Assembly: GCA_947462335.1 (NCBI GenBank)
Contig: OX381709.1
Location: 35,792,186 to 35,856,185 of the forward strand
DNA: 64,000 nt
Source: Harmothoe impar
Taxonomy: Eukaryota; Annelida; Polychaeta; Phyllodocida; Polynoidae
Direction of reading: 5' to 3'
Shown here: positions 1 through 11,850 of the stretch, piece after piece
Position numbering within the stretch: position 1 is the first letter of the stretch
How the letters are laid out: each line of letters begins with the position of its first letter
Position numbers and translations under genes: made by a program
Notes under the pieces: model-generated
What the model saw: only the letters and a program-made list of their open reading frames with translations
Told to the model about the DNA's origin: nothing
Databases searched by the model: none

Positions 1-632
1 ATATATCAAACTATGTTGAGAATTTTGGATTATCGTATCATTAACACCATAATGATTGTGTTCTTCTAACAAGATTTTGGATGAGAATATTTTGTTCTGA
101 CATACAGTTATTAATATTTAATGCTAGATTCTGCTCTTTAAAGGGGTTCCAAACATATCTATCAGAAATAGAGGCATGTCAACACAATGATTGGAATCTC
201 TAAGGAAAACCATCAAAAACGTCCTTGTTCACCGTTGATCACCATTTACATCTCATCTATCAATATTTCTGTAATCAAATTGTCCTACTATTTCCAGAGC
301 GCGCACTTTTAGTGCTTTTGAAGATATTTTCAACTCATAATCCCATCCATCACAACTGTACATATGCCACCATAGCGTATCTGGTATCCTTATAAAGCCT
401 ATCTATTTGTGCTTAACTAGATATTGAAAGAATCCCAATCTGAGCACCAGGCCACTCAGGGTGCTTTCCTGAACATCATCCCTGCAAACAAGATCTCAGA
501 CAGAACTCGTGCGGTTCTTGAGTCAAAACTCGGGATCCCTGCGAGCATTGTGCACATATCTGGCACAAGAATATGTGAGCAGCTTTTGACTGTGTCATAT
601 TATGTGGAATTCCACGTTATTTATATCAAAGA
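1..632. other. AT-rich sequence, no recognised gene
   Basis: No known protein or RNA motif was seen. A plus-strand open frame of 153 codons runs from 424 to 885, but it opens with TTG rather than ATG. Its second half is made of the inverted repeat at 633-811, so it is most likely chance or a relic. The first 60 codons do not match a family I recognise. Confidence 0.5.
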
Positions 633-811
633 GAACTTGGGAATTGAACATTTGCAACTGGGTAGAATCCGGGTAGGTCATAAAGACACAAGAAAGGCAC
701 GATATATTCCCAAGAATTGTGAACATGTCCTTATTACAATCAGAACTTGGGAATTAAACGTTCCCAACTACCCGGATTCTACCCAGTTGCGAACGTTCAA
801 TTCCCAAGTTC
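633..811. repeat. Foldback repeat with 44 bp arms
   Basis: The left arm (633-676, starting GAACTTGGGAATTGAAC) is repeated in reverse complement at 768-811 with about three mismatches. A third partial copy, GAACTTGGGAATT, lies at 743-755. The arms enclose about 90 bp. This has the shape of a MITE or other small inverted-repeat insertion; no target-site duplication was identified. Confidence 0.8.
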
Positions 812-1079
812 TGTTTGGAGGGATACTTACAGGTGTGAACGTGCGCTGGTTGGAATGCTGTGGGTACGAAATGGTTGAAAGTTAAAGCTAGATCAGATAC
901 TCACAGGACTTACAAGATAGGAAGGCTTTCCTATACATAAAGTTTAAACATCCGAGATCATGTTTCATTCGGTTTACCGTTTAGAGCCAAAAAGTTTAAA
1001 CTAATGCAATAATCATTGGTCTTCATGCAGCTACACCTGTTTATAAATGTATGCCGAGGGTTACAACAGAACATACACT

Positions 1080-2055
1080 CCCAGTGAACAAGACACGTTA
1101 TTTTAACGTTCTGAAACGTTTCTATAAGGTTAGGAATAGAACGTTTGTCTTGAACGTTATTTCAGCATCAAAATAACGTTTACAAATTACCCCAAGCTAA
1201 TTAAAATATAAGGTGGAGGGCCATATATGATACAATTTCATTTATAAAATAGTACAGTTGTATGACCAGACTTCTAATATAAGTAGAATTGATGATATAA
1301 GTGTATATTATATCAACAATTTTAAGAACGTTTTTTAAATGTTTTTTAAACGTTTCTCCTTATTCAAGTTTATCTCACCAGGTGGCAGTTTAGTTGGTAA
1401 TGCAACTTGGACAATTCTGTTAAAAATCTAGTACAAACCATGCAAGGGGGGCCTAACTAGGGCTATAAACTAATTTAAAACATTGATACTGGTATCAGCA
1501 TTCAATGTTAGATCAACTATGAACGCAATACATGTTGAATCAACTGTATTGTAGCTCATTGTAGTTACAGCTACATTAAACACCATGTTTATAGAATTAC
1601 AGGATGTATATATAGCCTGGTAGAGTTCTATCTTCATCATGACATAATCAAAGGGTCCAAAGGACCTGCTTCGGCAAGGACTAGACCCACAAATGATGAA
1701 CTGATGTGTGAGTAGGCAAATAGATGCGTTTAATAGTAGGCAAATAAAAAAAATTAAAACATTGGATAATAAGGGAAAATTAGGAATCATAACCTCTAAC
1801 ATATATTATGCTTAGACGATGGTATACAGGGGAGAGGAAAACGTTATTTTCACCTGAATAAAACATTAAAAAACACACGTTTAAAACGTTATTTTAACGT
1901 TATTTCTACCTCAATAAAACGTCCTTTACAAACGTTATTTTAACGTTATTTTGAGTTCACGTTTTTACGTAATATAAACGTTCGGAAAATGAACGTTTTC
2001 GAACCTTCTGATGACGTTTTTTTAACGTTGAAATAACGTGATTTTGTTCACTGGG
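1080..2055. mobile_element. AACGTT-rich inverted-repeat element (MITE-like)
   Basis: The ends are inverted: CCCAGTGAACAAGACACGTT on the left, and on the right the reverse complement of CCCAGTGAACAAAATCACGT. Subterminal sequence on both sides is full of AACGTT and ACGTTATTTTAACG motifs. No transposase frame is visible across about 970 bp, so the element is non-autonomous. A shorter relative with similar ends lies at 19242-19379. Target-site duplication is unclear. Confidence 0.75.
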
Positions 2056-2320
2056 CTAGTGTTACTTTGCACAATACATTACTGACCTCGGATATCACGT
2101 AGACACAGGGCCCAAGGTTGGATTCCGGCACCTCTGAGGCAAGGCCCAGAGACAAGGTCCCTTTTGTCATTACATTTCACCACCTTGTTTTATCTCCCGT
2201 TTCGCCTCCAGGATGCTCCCCCCAAATCCGCAATTAAGAAGTTGTACCAGTAAACGAACATCGGGATTATAGTCGGCATCCTAATCTTCGTTCAATTGCA
2301 TAAATACTTTCACCTATATC

Positions 2321-2897
2321 GCTCAGTCTCATGAGTTTGTAACATTTCAAACGTCTTTGACCGGTGCCGTCTTTGACCGGTGCCATCTTTGACCGGTGCC
2401 GTCTTTGACCGGGTATGTGATTAAAATGAAGAAAAAAGTAGTGTATAGTAAAGAAATGGGTAAATTTTTTGTATAATATGTTATAACACATCATTTCGAG
2501 GCATTATTTAAAATTGATATATTTCATATATTTATGTTACTGGCTCAGTCTCATGAGTTTGTAACAGTTGAAACGTCTTTGACCGGCGGCGTCTTTGACC
2601 GGTGACGTCTTTGACCGGCTGAAGAAAAAAAGCCGAAAAGGAACCCTTAATATGTGCATTAAGATTATTTTTTTTAATTGGGTAAAACAACCATAGACTG
2701 TTTATTACATGAAGAAGTTGAAGCTTAAATTTCTTTACTATATACTACTTTTTTCTTCATTTTAATCACATACCCGGTCAAAGACGGCACCGGTCAAAGA
2801 CGGCACCGGTCAAAGACGGCACCGGTCAAAGACGGCACCGGTCAAAGACGGCACCGGTCAAAGACGTTTAAAATGTTACAAACTCATGAGACTGAGC
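2321..2897. mobile_element. Foldback element with minisatellite arms (copy 1)
   Basis: The termini are inverted copies of GCTCAGTCTCATGAGTTTGT. Each is followed by a tandem array of the 16 bp unit GTCTTTGACCGGTGCC, in opposite orientation on the two sides. The arms extend about 155 bp (to about 2475 and from about 2725), through a shared AAAATGAAGAAAAAAGTAGT segment. A second left-type end sits internally at 2543-2622. No coding capacity is visible. A related element with diverged ends is at 34728-35043. Confidence 0.8.
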
Positions 2898-3208
2898 CAT
2901 ACGGCAACCTCTCCAGTTCTGTGCTCGCTGATCTATACATCAAACATTGATATGCACACAACTTAACCCTGGTTGCCCTGGTTATCATTTCATGAAAGTG
3001 AAAAGGAAAATAAAGAGACATGAGTTTGGGATATCGCGGAGGGACGTTATTTGACTGATAATTTGGTGGGAGTTAGACCAAGCAAGGATTATTCTGCACC
3101 CGGTGAACTGGGAACTATAATATTATCGCATTTCGGAATTAGTTACTTGTGGGAGATGTAATGTCTGTAGGGCCTATTCTAAAAGGTATCGTGTCTCTAG
3201 TGCTGAGT

Positions 3209-3600
3209 GTGGCAAGCCATTTGTTCACCCTCGATATCGGAGTTTCTAATTCCGATATCGGAGTTTCTAAGAGTTTCGAATTCGGAGTTAATAACTTCGA
3301 TATCAGAGTTTATAACTTAGATATCAGAGTTTATTACTTCGATATCTGAGTTAGTAACTTCGATATCGGAGCTTATTACTTCAATATCGGAGTTAGTAAC
3401 TTAGCTATCGGAGTTAATAACTTTGATATCGGAGTACACTGTAATAAACTTCGATATCGGAGTAATAAACTCCGTTATCAGAGTTAAAAAACTTCGATAT
3501 CGGAGTTAATAACTACGATTTCGGAGTAATAAACTTCGATATCCAAGTAATAGACTCCGATATCAGAGTTAAAAAACTCCGATATCGGGGTGATAGCCAT
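3209..3600. repeat. GATATCGGAGTT minisatellite with conserved flank
   Basis: A degenerate tandem array of a roughly 20 bp unit built on the palindrome GATATC (for example TTCGATATCGGAGTTAATAA) follows the flank TGGCAAGCCATTTGTTCACC. The same flank introduces a related GATATCAGAGTT array at 25761-25985, so the pair is a dispersed family rather than a local expansion. The right end is more degenerate here than in the second copy. Confidence 0.8.
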
Positions 3601-4419
3601 AGCTGTGTGTCCGGCTGTGAGAGACACAGTCGCAGTGCATCGGAAGCCAGGCCGTGCTTGTAGATTGTCACATTACGTTCCGGAAGTGAACCTGGCGTCC
3701 TGCGCGTGTCAGGATGTAGTATTATTTCCGGGTCACATGTCAGCCTCGTTTTGCAGTGCTCTGTTACCACAGAGGGCGTCACTGGTCACATGGCCACTGG
3801 GCGTCTCTGTGACCTTGTGGTGACCCCTGACAACAGAGTGCCTGTACAGTCAGTGGAAGTGGACTAATTCATCCCATAGATCACAGTACATGGGCGGCCA
3901 CAAACAGGTCCCGACATGGACTAGGCACTAACACGCCGTGGTGAACCAATAGTGCAAGTCACACAGTACAGATTTTATTCACGCTCGAGTACAACATGTA
4001 TACAGCGAATATTCACATTAATTTAAGGTATTCTTTTAGCCCATTATAAATTTGATGATTATCAGTAATCGTGTTGAGTTTTATATCAAGGGGTCGCTGT
4101 AGGTAGGATCCACTACAAAAAAATGAGCAAGTATACTTTAAAAGAATTAGTTTTATGTGTACTGCTGTAAATTGTTATGACCGTATACAATATATTCATC
4201 AAATTCAGTCCATTATTTGAGGGTTCAATTCAATTTCAACTTAATTGTTTATTATACTGAGCAATTACATTTACAAATTAATGCAGCTATCACAGACTTA
4301 ATGTGCTATGGAATGGGAATGGAACAAAAACTTCCCTTTTAGCTTATTTCCGTTTAAACAGCATTACATGATCGAAATATAATCCTTAGGTATGGTGATT
4401 GGAAACTGATCTTGTAAGT
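3601..4419. other. Unique-looking sequence, no gene seen
   Basis: GC-richer sequence at 3600-3960 gives short open frames on both strands, but none has a recognisable domain, a good start context or a splice structure I can support. The remainder is AT-rich and featureless. Confidence 0.4.
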
Positions 4420-4565
4420 CAGGAGCGGATCCAGGATTTTGGAACAAGGGGGGGGGGGGGGCGTGAAATAGGCAATGTACTGGGGGTATTGGAAATTGTC
4501 ACATAAAAATGTACATAAAAAGAGGGGGGGCGCACGCCGGGTCCGCCCCCCTAAATCCGCCCCTG
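4420..4565. mobile_element. hAT-like MITE with poly-G core
   Basis: The left end CAGGAGCGGATCCAGGATTT is matched by an inverted right end that reads CAGGGGCGGATTTAGGGGGG on the other strand. The flanks TTGTAAGT (4412-4419) and TTTAAAGT (4566-4573) agree at 6 of 8 positions. That fits an aged 8 bp target-site duplication typical of hAT elements. G-runs lie inside both ends. Confidence 0.7.
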
Positions 4566-4982
4566 TTTAAAGTTCATTTCAAACACTTGCTTTCCAGTCC
4601 ACTTAGGACTAATCTTTAGACTTAGTCCGGTGTTGTTATAGAACAGTTATAAGTGACAGGTGGTCATTTTTAAACACTTCGATAAAGATTGTCTATTTCA
4701 GCCCTTGTTAAACACAGTCAATATAAAAAAGCCCTTGTGATGCACGTTACAGGTCAGTTAAAGCGGCAATATCACCACTCACGCTTAACCACATATATAG
4801 TAGACTAGAACGGACTAGAACATGACTAGAAATTTGAATGGGACATGTTCGGTGATTATGCCGCTTTAATAGTGGTTAAATTCCGAGTCTTTTTAACCTG
4901 TTAACAGGTTGATTCGACCTATCAGTGCTGTATCCATACATCATGTTAACCCTACTAGGTTGGTACGCGGAACTGTTGGCAC

Positions 4983-5184
4983 TACACTCTAAGAACAGTG
5001 TGTTACGTTAACACACTTATCAACACACTTTTCTGCAGCCACTTTTAACACACAATTTGGTGTAACACATTACACACCATGCACACACTCTTTGCCAAAA
5101 GTGTGTTGATTTCAAAAGGGTGTTGCAAATATGTGTATGTAACTCCTTATGCATGTTCCCGCAACACACTGTTTTTGGAGTGTA
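4983..5184. mobile_element. TACACTC-ended MITE rich in AACACAC (copy 1)
   Basis: The ends TACACTCTAAGAACAGTGTG and its approximate inverted partner, ending CACACTGTTTTTGGAGTGTA, bound 202 bp full of AACACACTT/AAGTGTGTT motifs. A second copy with the same right end lies at 32231-32367. No coding sequence is present. Confidence 0.75.
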
Positions 5185-6816
5185 TGCACCAATGCAGCGC
5201 CGAAATTTCTATACATCGGTAGTGTGGAAACAAATTGAAAGTGTAAAAAATTCTCTATATTGATGGACTGAAAACCCGACAGGGATTATCGGGTCTGTAT
5301 CATCAATTTTTAATTTCATTGCCAATTTTACAAATTACCCATTTATTTCAACGGGTATGAAAAGGATGCCTCAAGCTTGAGGTCACACAAAAGGAAATGT
5401 GAAAAACAAACACAGATGAATGAAACAAGTGTTTGTTTCATGAAAACAATTAGTTCTTTATTTCCCCCTCATGGTAGCAATAAAATGGCCTGAAGGTAGC
5501 ATTAAAAGCGATAAAGTCATTTAGCAATTCTGAATTGGCATTCACCATAATTGAGCTTTCGACTGTTTTTTTAGTGCTTCACGGAGAGGGCGAGGCTCAT
5601 ACAGAGAATGTGGGTGGGGAGGGTGGGAAGAGCCCGAGGTCAGAGGGGGGGGGGGGCGAGGAGCGGTAATACCAATCCAAACAGAAATTAATTATCCAAA
5701 CGTCAAGGTGATTCCCTGCAGGTTTCTGCTCTGACAATGGAAAAATGTTATGAAAGCTTCAAACACAATGTTGGTCAGCATTGGTTAATTGTGTTGTGTT
5801 TGTTGGAGATGAGGATGTGAATGGAGAGTGAGCTATTTGATGAGGGTGAAGGGTACTTTGTTAGATGAATAGCGTTCTGACCACTGAGCAGGCGGATACA
5901 CACTGTACACAGTGGGGATAGGGGGTGGTTGGAGGATCATCTTCATATCAATTTGAACAGTCTCTCTAGAGGTACCATATTTCACATTATCTCTCCCATT
6001 ATGACCATCTAGTTGGTGCCCTACCGAAATTCTCTTGGGACACGCTGAAGACAGCATCAAAAATACATTTAAGAATTTAGAATTTAGATCAAACGCCATT
6101 CAACATCTGAATGATTTTGACTATGGTGATATCGCACCCCATGAAGAAACTTACACCAATAGATGTTGATGACTTTTTGTGAAACATCCTAGTAAATACA
6201 CTTTTACGTAGCTGTACGTGCAAAGAACGTCATTTCTATGTGTGAACTATTATACACCACTCCGGGCATCGACCCTGTCTTCAGTCGTATGTTACTCATG
6301 AGACCTTTTTACAACCAAGTGTGCCCTAATACGAGTTCACCTGTGTCTGATAAAACAGTTATGCCTGGGAGTAATTTCATAACACAAGTTAATGTAGACC
6401 TATTACCATGCCCCTTAACTTCCCCGCCCCCCCCCCCCAAAAAAAAACAACCCACAAAAAAACAAATATCTTTTCACCCATAAAAGGGGCATGATGAACA
6501 CATGGTTCCTATTTAATATAGAATTATTTCTCATTTGAATAACCATGTTATTTAGATATAAGTGCATTCCGCCACCACCAGTATTTACGACCAATCATAT
6601 CTACTTACGACCAAAGGAATTTCCCTCTATATGTAAGTGTTTCATAACATTTTACTCATATCTTACTCATAAGACTTTTTTTACGACCAAGTGACCACCA
6701 AGATACGAATGAGCCTTTTGAAACACCTAGATACGACTGATTGTATCTATAAAGGGGAGGATACTACCAACTGGTCGTAACACTTGCTTATTTACGACCA
6801 ACAGCAGACTAACCTA
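5185..6816. other. No confident gene; low-complexity tracts and one possible exon
   Basis: The segment contains G- and C-runs (near 5650 and 6430) and, from 6580 on, scattered TTACGACCAA motifs. These motifs recur at 6960-6970 and 16300-16400 and probably mark relics of a repeat family. One minus-strand open frame is listed separately. Confidence 0.4.
5833..6099 (-). CDS. Unrecognised open frame, possible terminal exon
   Basis: An 88-codon minus-strand frame without an evident repeat origin. It is rich in Pro, Tyr and Ser near its C-terminus (PPPIPTVYSVYPPAQW), which reads more like a real protein than most frames here. A pyrimidine-flanked CTTCAG at about 6045-6050 could be a splice acceptor, which would make only the downstream part coding. 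I do not recognise the family. It may be chance. Confidence 0.2.
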   Translation of the reverse strand: MAFDLNSKFLNVFLMLSSACPKRISVGHQLDGHNGRDNVKYGTSRETVQIDMKMILQPPPIPTVYSVYPPAQWSERYSSNKVPFTLIK

Positions 6817-7591
6817 CTGGGGCTCGATTCATAAGTTTCTACAACATAGAGGGCCATTTTACTGCTACAACCATTGCTGATCGTCTAGGGGTCATTTTGT
6901 GTCAAACTTACGACAGCTGAATAACAGTTGTAAGTGTGGAGAAAAATAACCACACTTACGACCAGCTTATCTCATTCGACTAGCTTAATTGTAGAATACT
7001 GTCGTACAAAAAAAGGGGTGCATTTCAAAAGAAAATTAGAGCAAATTTCCCTATTGTCCTATGGAAACAGAATACCTGTATATGGTGGTTGTAAGGGAGA
7101 AAATGCCCATTTCACAACATACGGCTGAGACAGACTCTAAAGTCATCTCAGCCATCTAAAAATTCTTTAATAATGGTTTGTTTTGTACCAAACCAAGATG
7201 TCATGTCTGATATTGACATGTAGATCACCTTGTGAGAATGTGTGCCTCATAGATTGACAATATTACCCATTTTTTGAAAATCATTATTTAACTATTTACC
7301 CCTAAATCGTAGTATGTGTAATATTCTTATGTCCTTCTACAATACAGTAATTTATTTTTAGATTACTTATTGTTACAACCACCCTTTTCTGGGTAGTGGT
7401 ATGATTGTTATGGGCATGTGTCCTACGATCTCATTGTGAAATGATATCAAATTATTTGTACTACAGCCTTGGATGATGCCTTGACTACTACCTGTAAAAA
7501 AATATGATTTGCCCTATTTTCCCTACAGACATGTTATTTTGTGATCGTAGCCTTACTGAGCTGTCGGACATTGTTATGAATCGAGCCCCAG
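6817..7591. mobile_element. Inverted-repeat element, 18 bp perfect ends
   Basis: CTGGGGCTCGATTCATAA at 6817-6834 is repeated as a perfect reverse complement at 7574-7591. The 775 bp between has TTACGACC motifs and no transposase frame, so this is a non-autonomous DNA transposon. No clear target-site duplication was seen. Confidence 0.75.
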
Positions 7592-7825
7592 GGCTCTAAG
7601 CGGCGAAAGCTATATAGGAAATGTATGGGCCTAGTCGGCCCTAGCAGTGTTTGCTCGTAAGAGGGCTGCAAGATACGAATGGTCGTTAAACCGGAAAACC
7701 AAGGTAGACAGTATACCTGCTGTAGCAGATAGACTCCCGGAGCAAAACTATATATTACTGTGATACAATATGTATGTGATACCCGTTTACATGCTATGAA
7801 AAATTAAACCAAAATCCGATGCCAA

Positions 7826-8045
7826 ATATTAAGCGGGAGGGTATGTACTATGGAGCCCTGGAGAGGACATCTGTTTTGTATATTTTTTTCTTGAAAGTTC
7901 GTTTGCGCGAGTTAATGTTTCGTTTGCGCGAGTTAATATTTCATTTGTGCGAGTTAATATTTTGTTTGTGCAAGTTAATATTTCGTTTGCGCAAGTTAAT
8001 ATTTTGTTTGCGCGAGTTAATATTTCGTTTGCATGAGTTAATATC
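7826..8045 (+). repeat. 21 bp tandem repeat with conserved terminal flank
   Basis: From 7891, about seven copies of a 21 bp unit (GTTAATATTTCGTTTGCGCGA) follow the flank GAGCCCTGGAGAGGACATCT. The same flank and unit recur in reverse complement at 16120-16262. The open frame across 7819-8058 only translates the repeat. Confidence 0.8.
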
Positions 8046-8055
8046 TAATAATATA

Positions 8056-8710
8056 TAGTGTAGCCCACATAGGACATATCATTCACCAATATGACCACAT
8101 TTGGTTTAGCCCCCATCAATTCAAATATGGATTAGGTGTAGCCCGTATAGATATATTCAGGTGATATCGTTCACCAAAATGACCCCGTTAGAAGTAGCCC
8201 TTGCCTATTGTTACATGCATTAGTTCTAGCCCCTGTTGGTCATATCAGTTACCTAGATGATCCAATTAGATGTAGCCCGCGCCTATGGACATATGCATTA
8301 GGTGTAGCCTCACTTGGATGTATCATTGACCTAGATGATCCCATTAGGTGTAGCCCCCACCTATTCATATAAATTATGTATTAGGTGTAGCCCCTATGGG
8401 ATATTTCAGTCATCAAAATGATCCCATTCATATTTTGCATTAGGTGTAGCCCCTGTTGGTCATATCAGTCACCAAGATGTCCCTTTAGATGATCTAATGA
8501 GATGTAGCCCCCACTAATTCGAATATGGATTAGGTGTAGCCCCTATAGGGCATATTGTTCACCAAGATGATCCCATTAGATGTAGCCCTCGCCAATTCAT
8601 ATATGCATTAGGTGTAGCCCCTGTTGGTCATATCAGTTACCAAGATGATCCCATTAGATGTAGCCCCCACCTATGTACATATGCATTAGGTGTAGCTTCA
8701 CTTGGATGTA
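8056..8710. repeat. Satellite of about 80 bp, GTGTAGCCCC family
   Basis: Tandem degenerate units carry the core ATTAGGTGTAGCCCC, CATATCAGTCACCAAGATGA and ATCCCATTAGATGTAGCCC. Spacing alternates at roughly 75-85 bp, giving about eight units. Divergence between units suggests an old array. Its right edge at about 8710 abuts the truncated 3' side of the retrotransposon at 8711-10500. Confidence 0.85.
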
Positions 8711-10500
8711 TTTGTTACGCAAATTATTGCTAACATTCTTCCTATGGGTAACAAATTTCATATCAGGGTCAATGACAAGACCTAAATATTGAAAATCAAA
8801 AAACTCGCTCAATGGTGACCCTATTTAGCTTAAACACTGGGCTAACAGAGTTGGTCTTTTTTTCATTTATGGTTAAACTATTAGTTATACACCATGAGGA
8901 TAACAGCAATAGAGCCTCATGCATGCATCTCTCCTCTGTGACTGAGATGACTGCGTCATTAGCATATAGTGTAATATCGTAATTATACAAATCTGGCAAA
9001 GAATTTATGCAAATAGAAAGTAATACAGGGCCAAGTACGGACCTCTGTGATATGCCATATGTAATAGGTAATTGACTAGAAGTAATATTATTAGCTATAA
9101 CACATTGTGATCTACCAGTCAAGTAGCTCTTAAACCAACGACATGTATTTGCGCTAAGTCCAAAGTCTGAAATTTTCTGAATTGATATTAAATGTGAGAC
9201 AGTATCGAATGCTTTCTTATAATCTAAACACAAAGAAAAGGTGGGTTTATTATTTATAGTATTCTCTAATACATTACTAATATGTGCACTTATAGCCGAC
9301 TGCGTAGAGTGGCATTTACACTATCCGTGTTGATGAGCGGAGAGTTGACGCTGCTTTTACCGGTAGTAGTTTTCTTATACCAGCCCAAAATTTGAGAGGG
9401 TCATCTTTCCTGTGCACAAGGAGGGAATTAATTTTCTCTTTACGACTGTTAAAGATTAAAATTTCTACATTGTTTCTATGATAAGTCGCAATTTGCCAAT
9501 TTACTTGTGTTTTAGTTCTTCTAGCAATTCTAAAAGCATCGTCTCTCTCACGCATAGCCTTAATTACAATAGCTGACATCCACTCTGGTGTGTATACCGA
9601 TATAGTCAGCATTTTCATAGGGCAATCAATATCAAGACAGTCTTGTATTACTGTCAGGGTTATCTATGCTTACTACATCATGCCATTCATACAGTTGCAA
9701 TCTATTTTTGAAATTAAAAAAGTCATAATTTCTATACGAACGCGCTTGGATGGTCTTTTTAACAATCTTTGTGCGTTTACACTTTATATTTAAAAATATA
9801 GGACTGTGATCAGAGATATGAAAATCCAGAACTCCTGATTGGGATACATTATGTACATTAGTATAGAAATGATCAATAAGTGCTCCTGAGACTAAACGAG
9901 TGGGTGCAGTTATAAGTTGGAACAGGCCCTTTTCAGTGCAAAAGTTGTAGACATTAGAATCCTCCACATCTTTGTCATTCAATAAATTCACATTAAAATC
10001 GGCCATGATAATTATTTTCCTATTTTTTGATACAGGAGTTAACAGTGTGCTAAGCTTATCATATATAGCTGCCTTATCTACATCATGGTCAGGTGGTCTA
10101 TAACATACATATATGTATATTTAATGATTCCAATCAATATCCCAGTGGGCACAAAATTCAGTTCAACGTTGAATAAACATTGCATCAACATTGAATCAAC
10201 ATTGACAACCATTCATCAATGTTGATTCAACATTATGTGCCCACTGGGATATCGACACACAGTATTTCATACTCTCTGTTAATACAAGATGACTCGGTGT
10301 CTACCTCCACTACATAAGTATCACGACAGTACAACATGAGCCCTCCAGCATTCTTGTTAATAGTGGGGCGACGGTCAAGGCGCACAAATTGATAACCAGG
10401 AATATACATATATAAATCAAGTGTGGATGGCTGCAGCCAGGACTCACATACCCCAGTAATATCACTGTTAATAATTAAGTTGATAGGACTTTTTTTTCTT
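8711..10500 (-). pseudogene. Non-LTR retrotransposon relic (endonuclease + RT)
   Basis: Read on the minus strand, 10500 to 9632 encodes an exonuclease/endonuclease/phosphatase-type endonuclease: CESWLQP, GYQFVRLDRRP, GGLMLYCR, VCYRPPD, ADFNVNLL, IDHFYTN and SDHSPIF. 9618 to 9316 is the usual linker (MRERDDAFRIARRTKTQ). 9300 to 8796 is RT palm with LDYKKAFDTVSH (motif A) and a decayed motif C, YAND instead of YADD. Thumb sequence YLGLVID follows in another frame down to 8712. The RT fingers (NWRPIS region) are missing between 9316 and 9300, and several frameshifts are present. The layout fits a Jockey/CR1-like element. It is dead, interrupted by a MITE, and truncated at the satellite. Confidence 0.9.
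10141..10248. mobile_element. CCCAGTGGGCAC MITE inserted in endonuclease
   Basis: Perfect inverted ends CCCAGTGGGCACA / TGTGCCCACTGGG with a short variant tail (AAATT versus TA) enclose AACATTGAATCAACATTG motifs. ATAT flanks both sides (10137-10140 and 10249-10252). Removing the element plus one ATAT restores the endonuclease reading frame, which supports a 4 bp target-site duplication. Related sequences lie near 36911-37015, 38505-38590, 49447-49638 and 52096-52178. Confidence 0.85.
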
Positions 10501-10903
10501 AGATATGCTTCTTGCGTTCATACATGTTACTAGAAGACCTTTTTATTAGTAATCTCATGTAAAAAAGTCATGTTTGAAGAAACCAATGGGACAGTATACT
10601 ACCGGTATGATGAGGGTGATATGAGTGATACCAGATATGAAAAGGTGATCGAATGTCTCTTTAGCTATGCTGGTGTACATGACGGCCGGTTGCGCCCCGG
10701 GAATCAACATGTAATACATTAATGCTGTGTAAAAGGTGAGCAGAGCATGATATGTTTTAACATCTGAAAATACCTGTAATTGGTTTGCACATTTGACATA
10801 CAAATAAGTGATCAGAATTTATAAACATTCTTTTATGATAAGATAGAGAAGTAACATATAAAAGATAAGAGTCAGTTATATATCATATGGCTATATGTAC
10901 TTT

Positions 10904-11850
10904 GTAATAAGGGTAACCAGTCGGTTCTATTTATGGGTGATTGGGGATCAAACAAACCCACTGCCCTGTGCTGGGAGCAGGCAACAGGGTGAGTCCAGGT
11001 AAAACCAGCCAGTGGGGATCAGCCAATGCTATATTTGGGTGATCAGGTAGGGGAAAGGGATACCTTTTTGGTATGTACCATTATTGTGGTATGGTCCAGT
11101 CAACCAGACCATACCAGTATTCTGGTACTGTGCATGGTTCTGGGGCATACCATTTACTGTAAACGTATGTTATTTCGTGCTGTATTTATTTTCGCGATTT
11201 TCGCGGATTTTAAAATCGCGAAAATATGTACAGAGCGAATATTTATCCAGTATAGTCATATAACTACTATATTGCAAAATTCGCGAATTAAAATCCGCGC
11301 GAAATTGTACTTTATTGCTAAATCGCGAAAATATTAATGCGCGAAAATACATACGTTTACAGTAATTGGTACATTTATTGTGATCATTAGACTATGACCA
11401 TTAGATCATGGATAGGTATGTAGCTCCCTCAGTACCTTATCTGTAATTAAGAACAATGGGTATTATCTACACCAACACAGCGGGTATGGGTTGGGGAGAA
11501 TATTCCACTTTTTCTCATGATTTTCCCGATTTGTCACCTCACCATTCCATTAATAGATAAACCCGAAATATAGAGGGATAGATCAGTACCTAGGCTACTA
11601 CTCTGGATGTTTATTTTTATCAGCAAATGTAAGAGAAATGTCGGAAATGAATTTTGCTGTTCTCTACTGGAGTATTTTATGAATGAGTGAGAGCTCCACA
11701 TTCTGTCCAGTTCTGCCATGGTTTAGGAGTGATCCCCATGCACTGGCTGATTTTACCTGCACTGACCCTACTGACTGCACCCAGCACAGGGCACTGCGAT
11801 TGTTTGATCCCCAATCAGCTATAGATAGAACAACTGGACAACTCTATTAC
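10904..11850. mobile_element. TIR element, about 120 bp inverted ends
   Basis: The left end (10904 to about 11020, GTAATAAGGGTAACCAGTCG then GATTGGGGATCAAACAA) is repeated in reverse complement at about 11730-11850. Shared blocks include CTGCCCTGTGCTGGG and AATCAGCCAGTG. No transposase is visible. A second, different MITE is nested at 11154-11365. Confidence 0.75.
11154..11365. mobile_element. TTACTGTAAACG MITE with CGCGAAAAT motifs
   Basis: TTACTGTAAACGTATGT at the left is mirrored by ACATACGTTTACAGTAA at the right, with TCGCGATTTTCGCGG-type motifs inside. The 212 bp element is non-coding; both frames drawn across it are palindrome translations. It is nested inside the element at 10904-11850. 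Confidence 0.85.

Noticed and set aside
424..885. 153-codon protein gene
   Set aside because: Opens with TTG, half of it is an inverted-repeat foldback, and no family is recognised.
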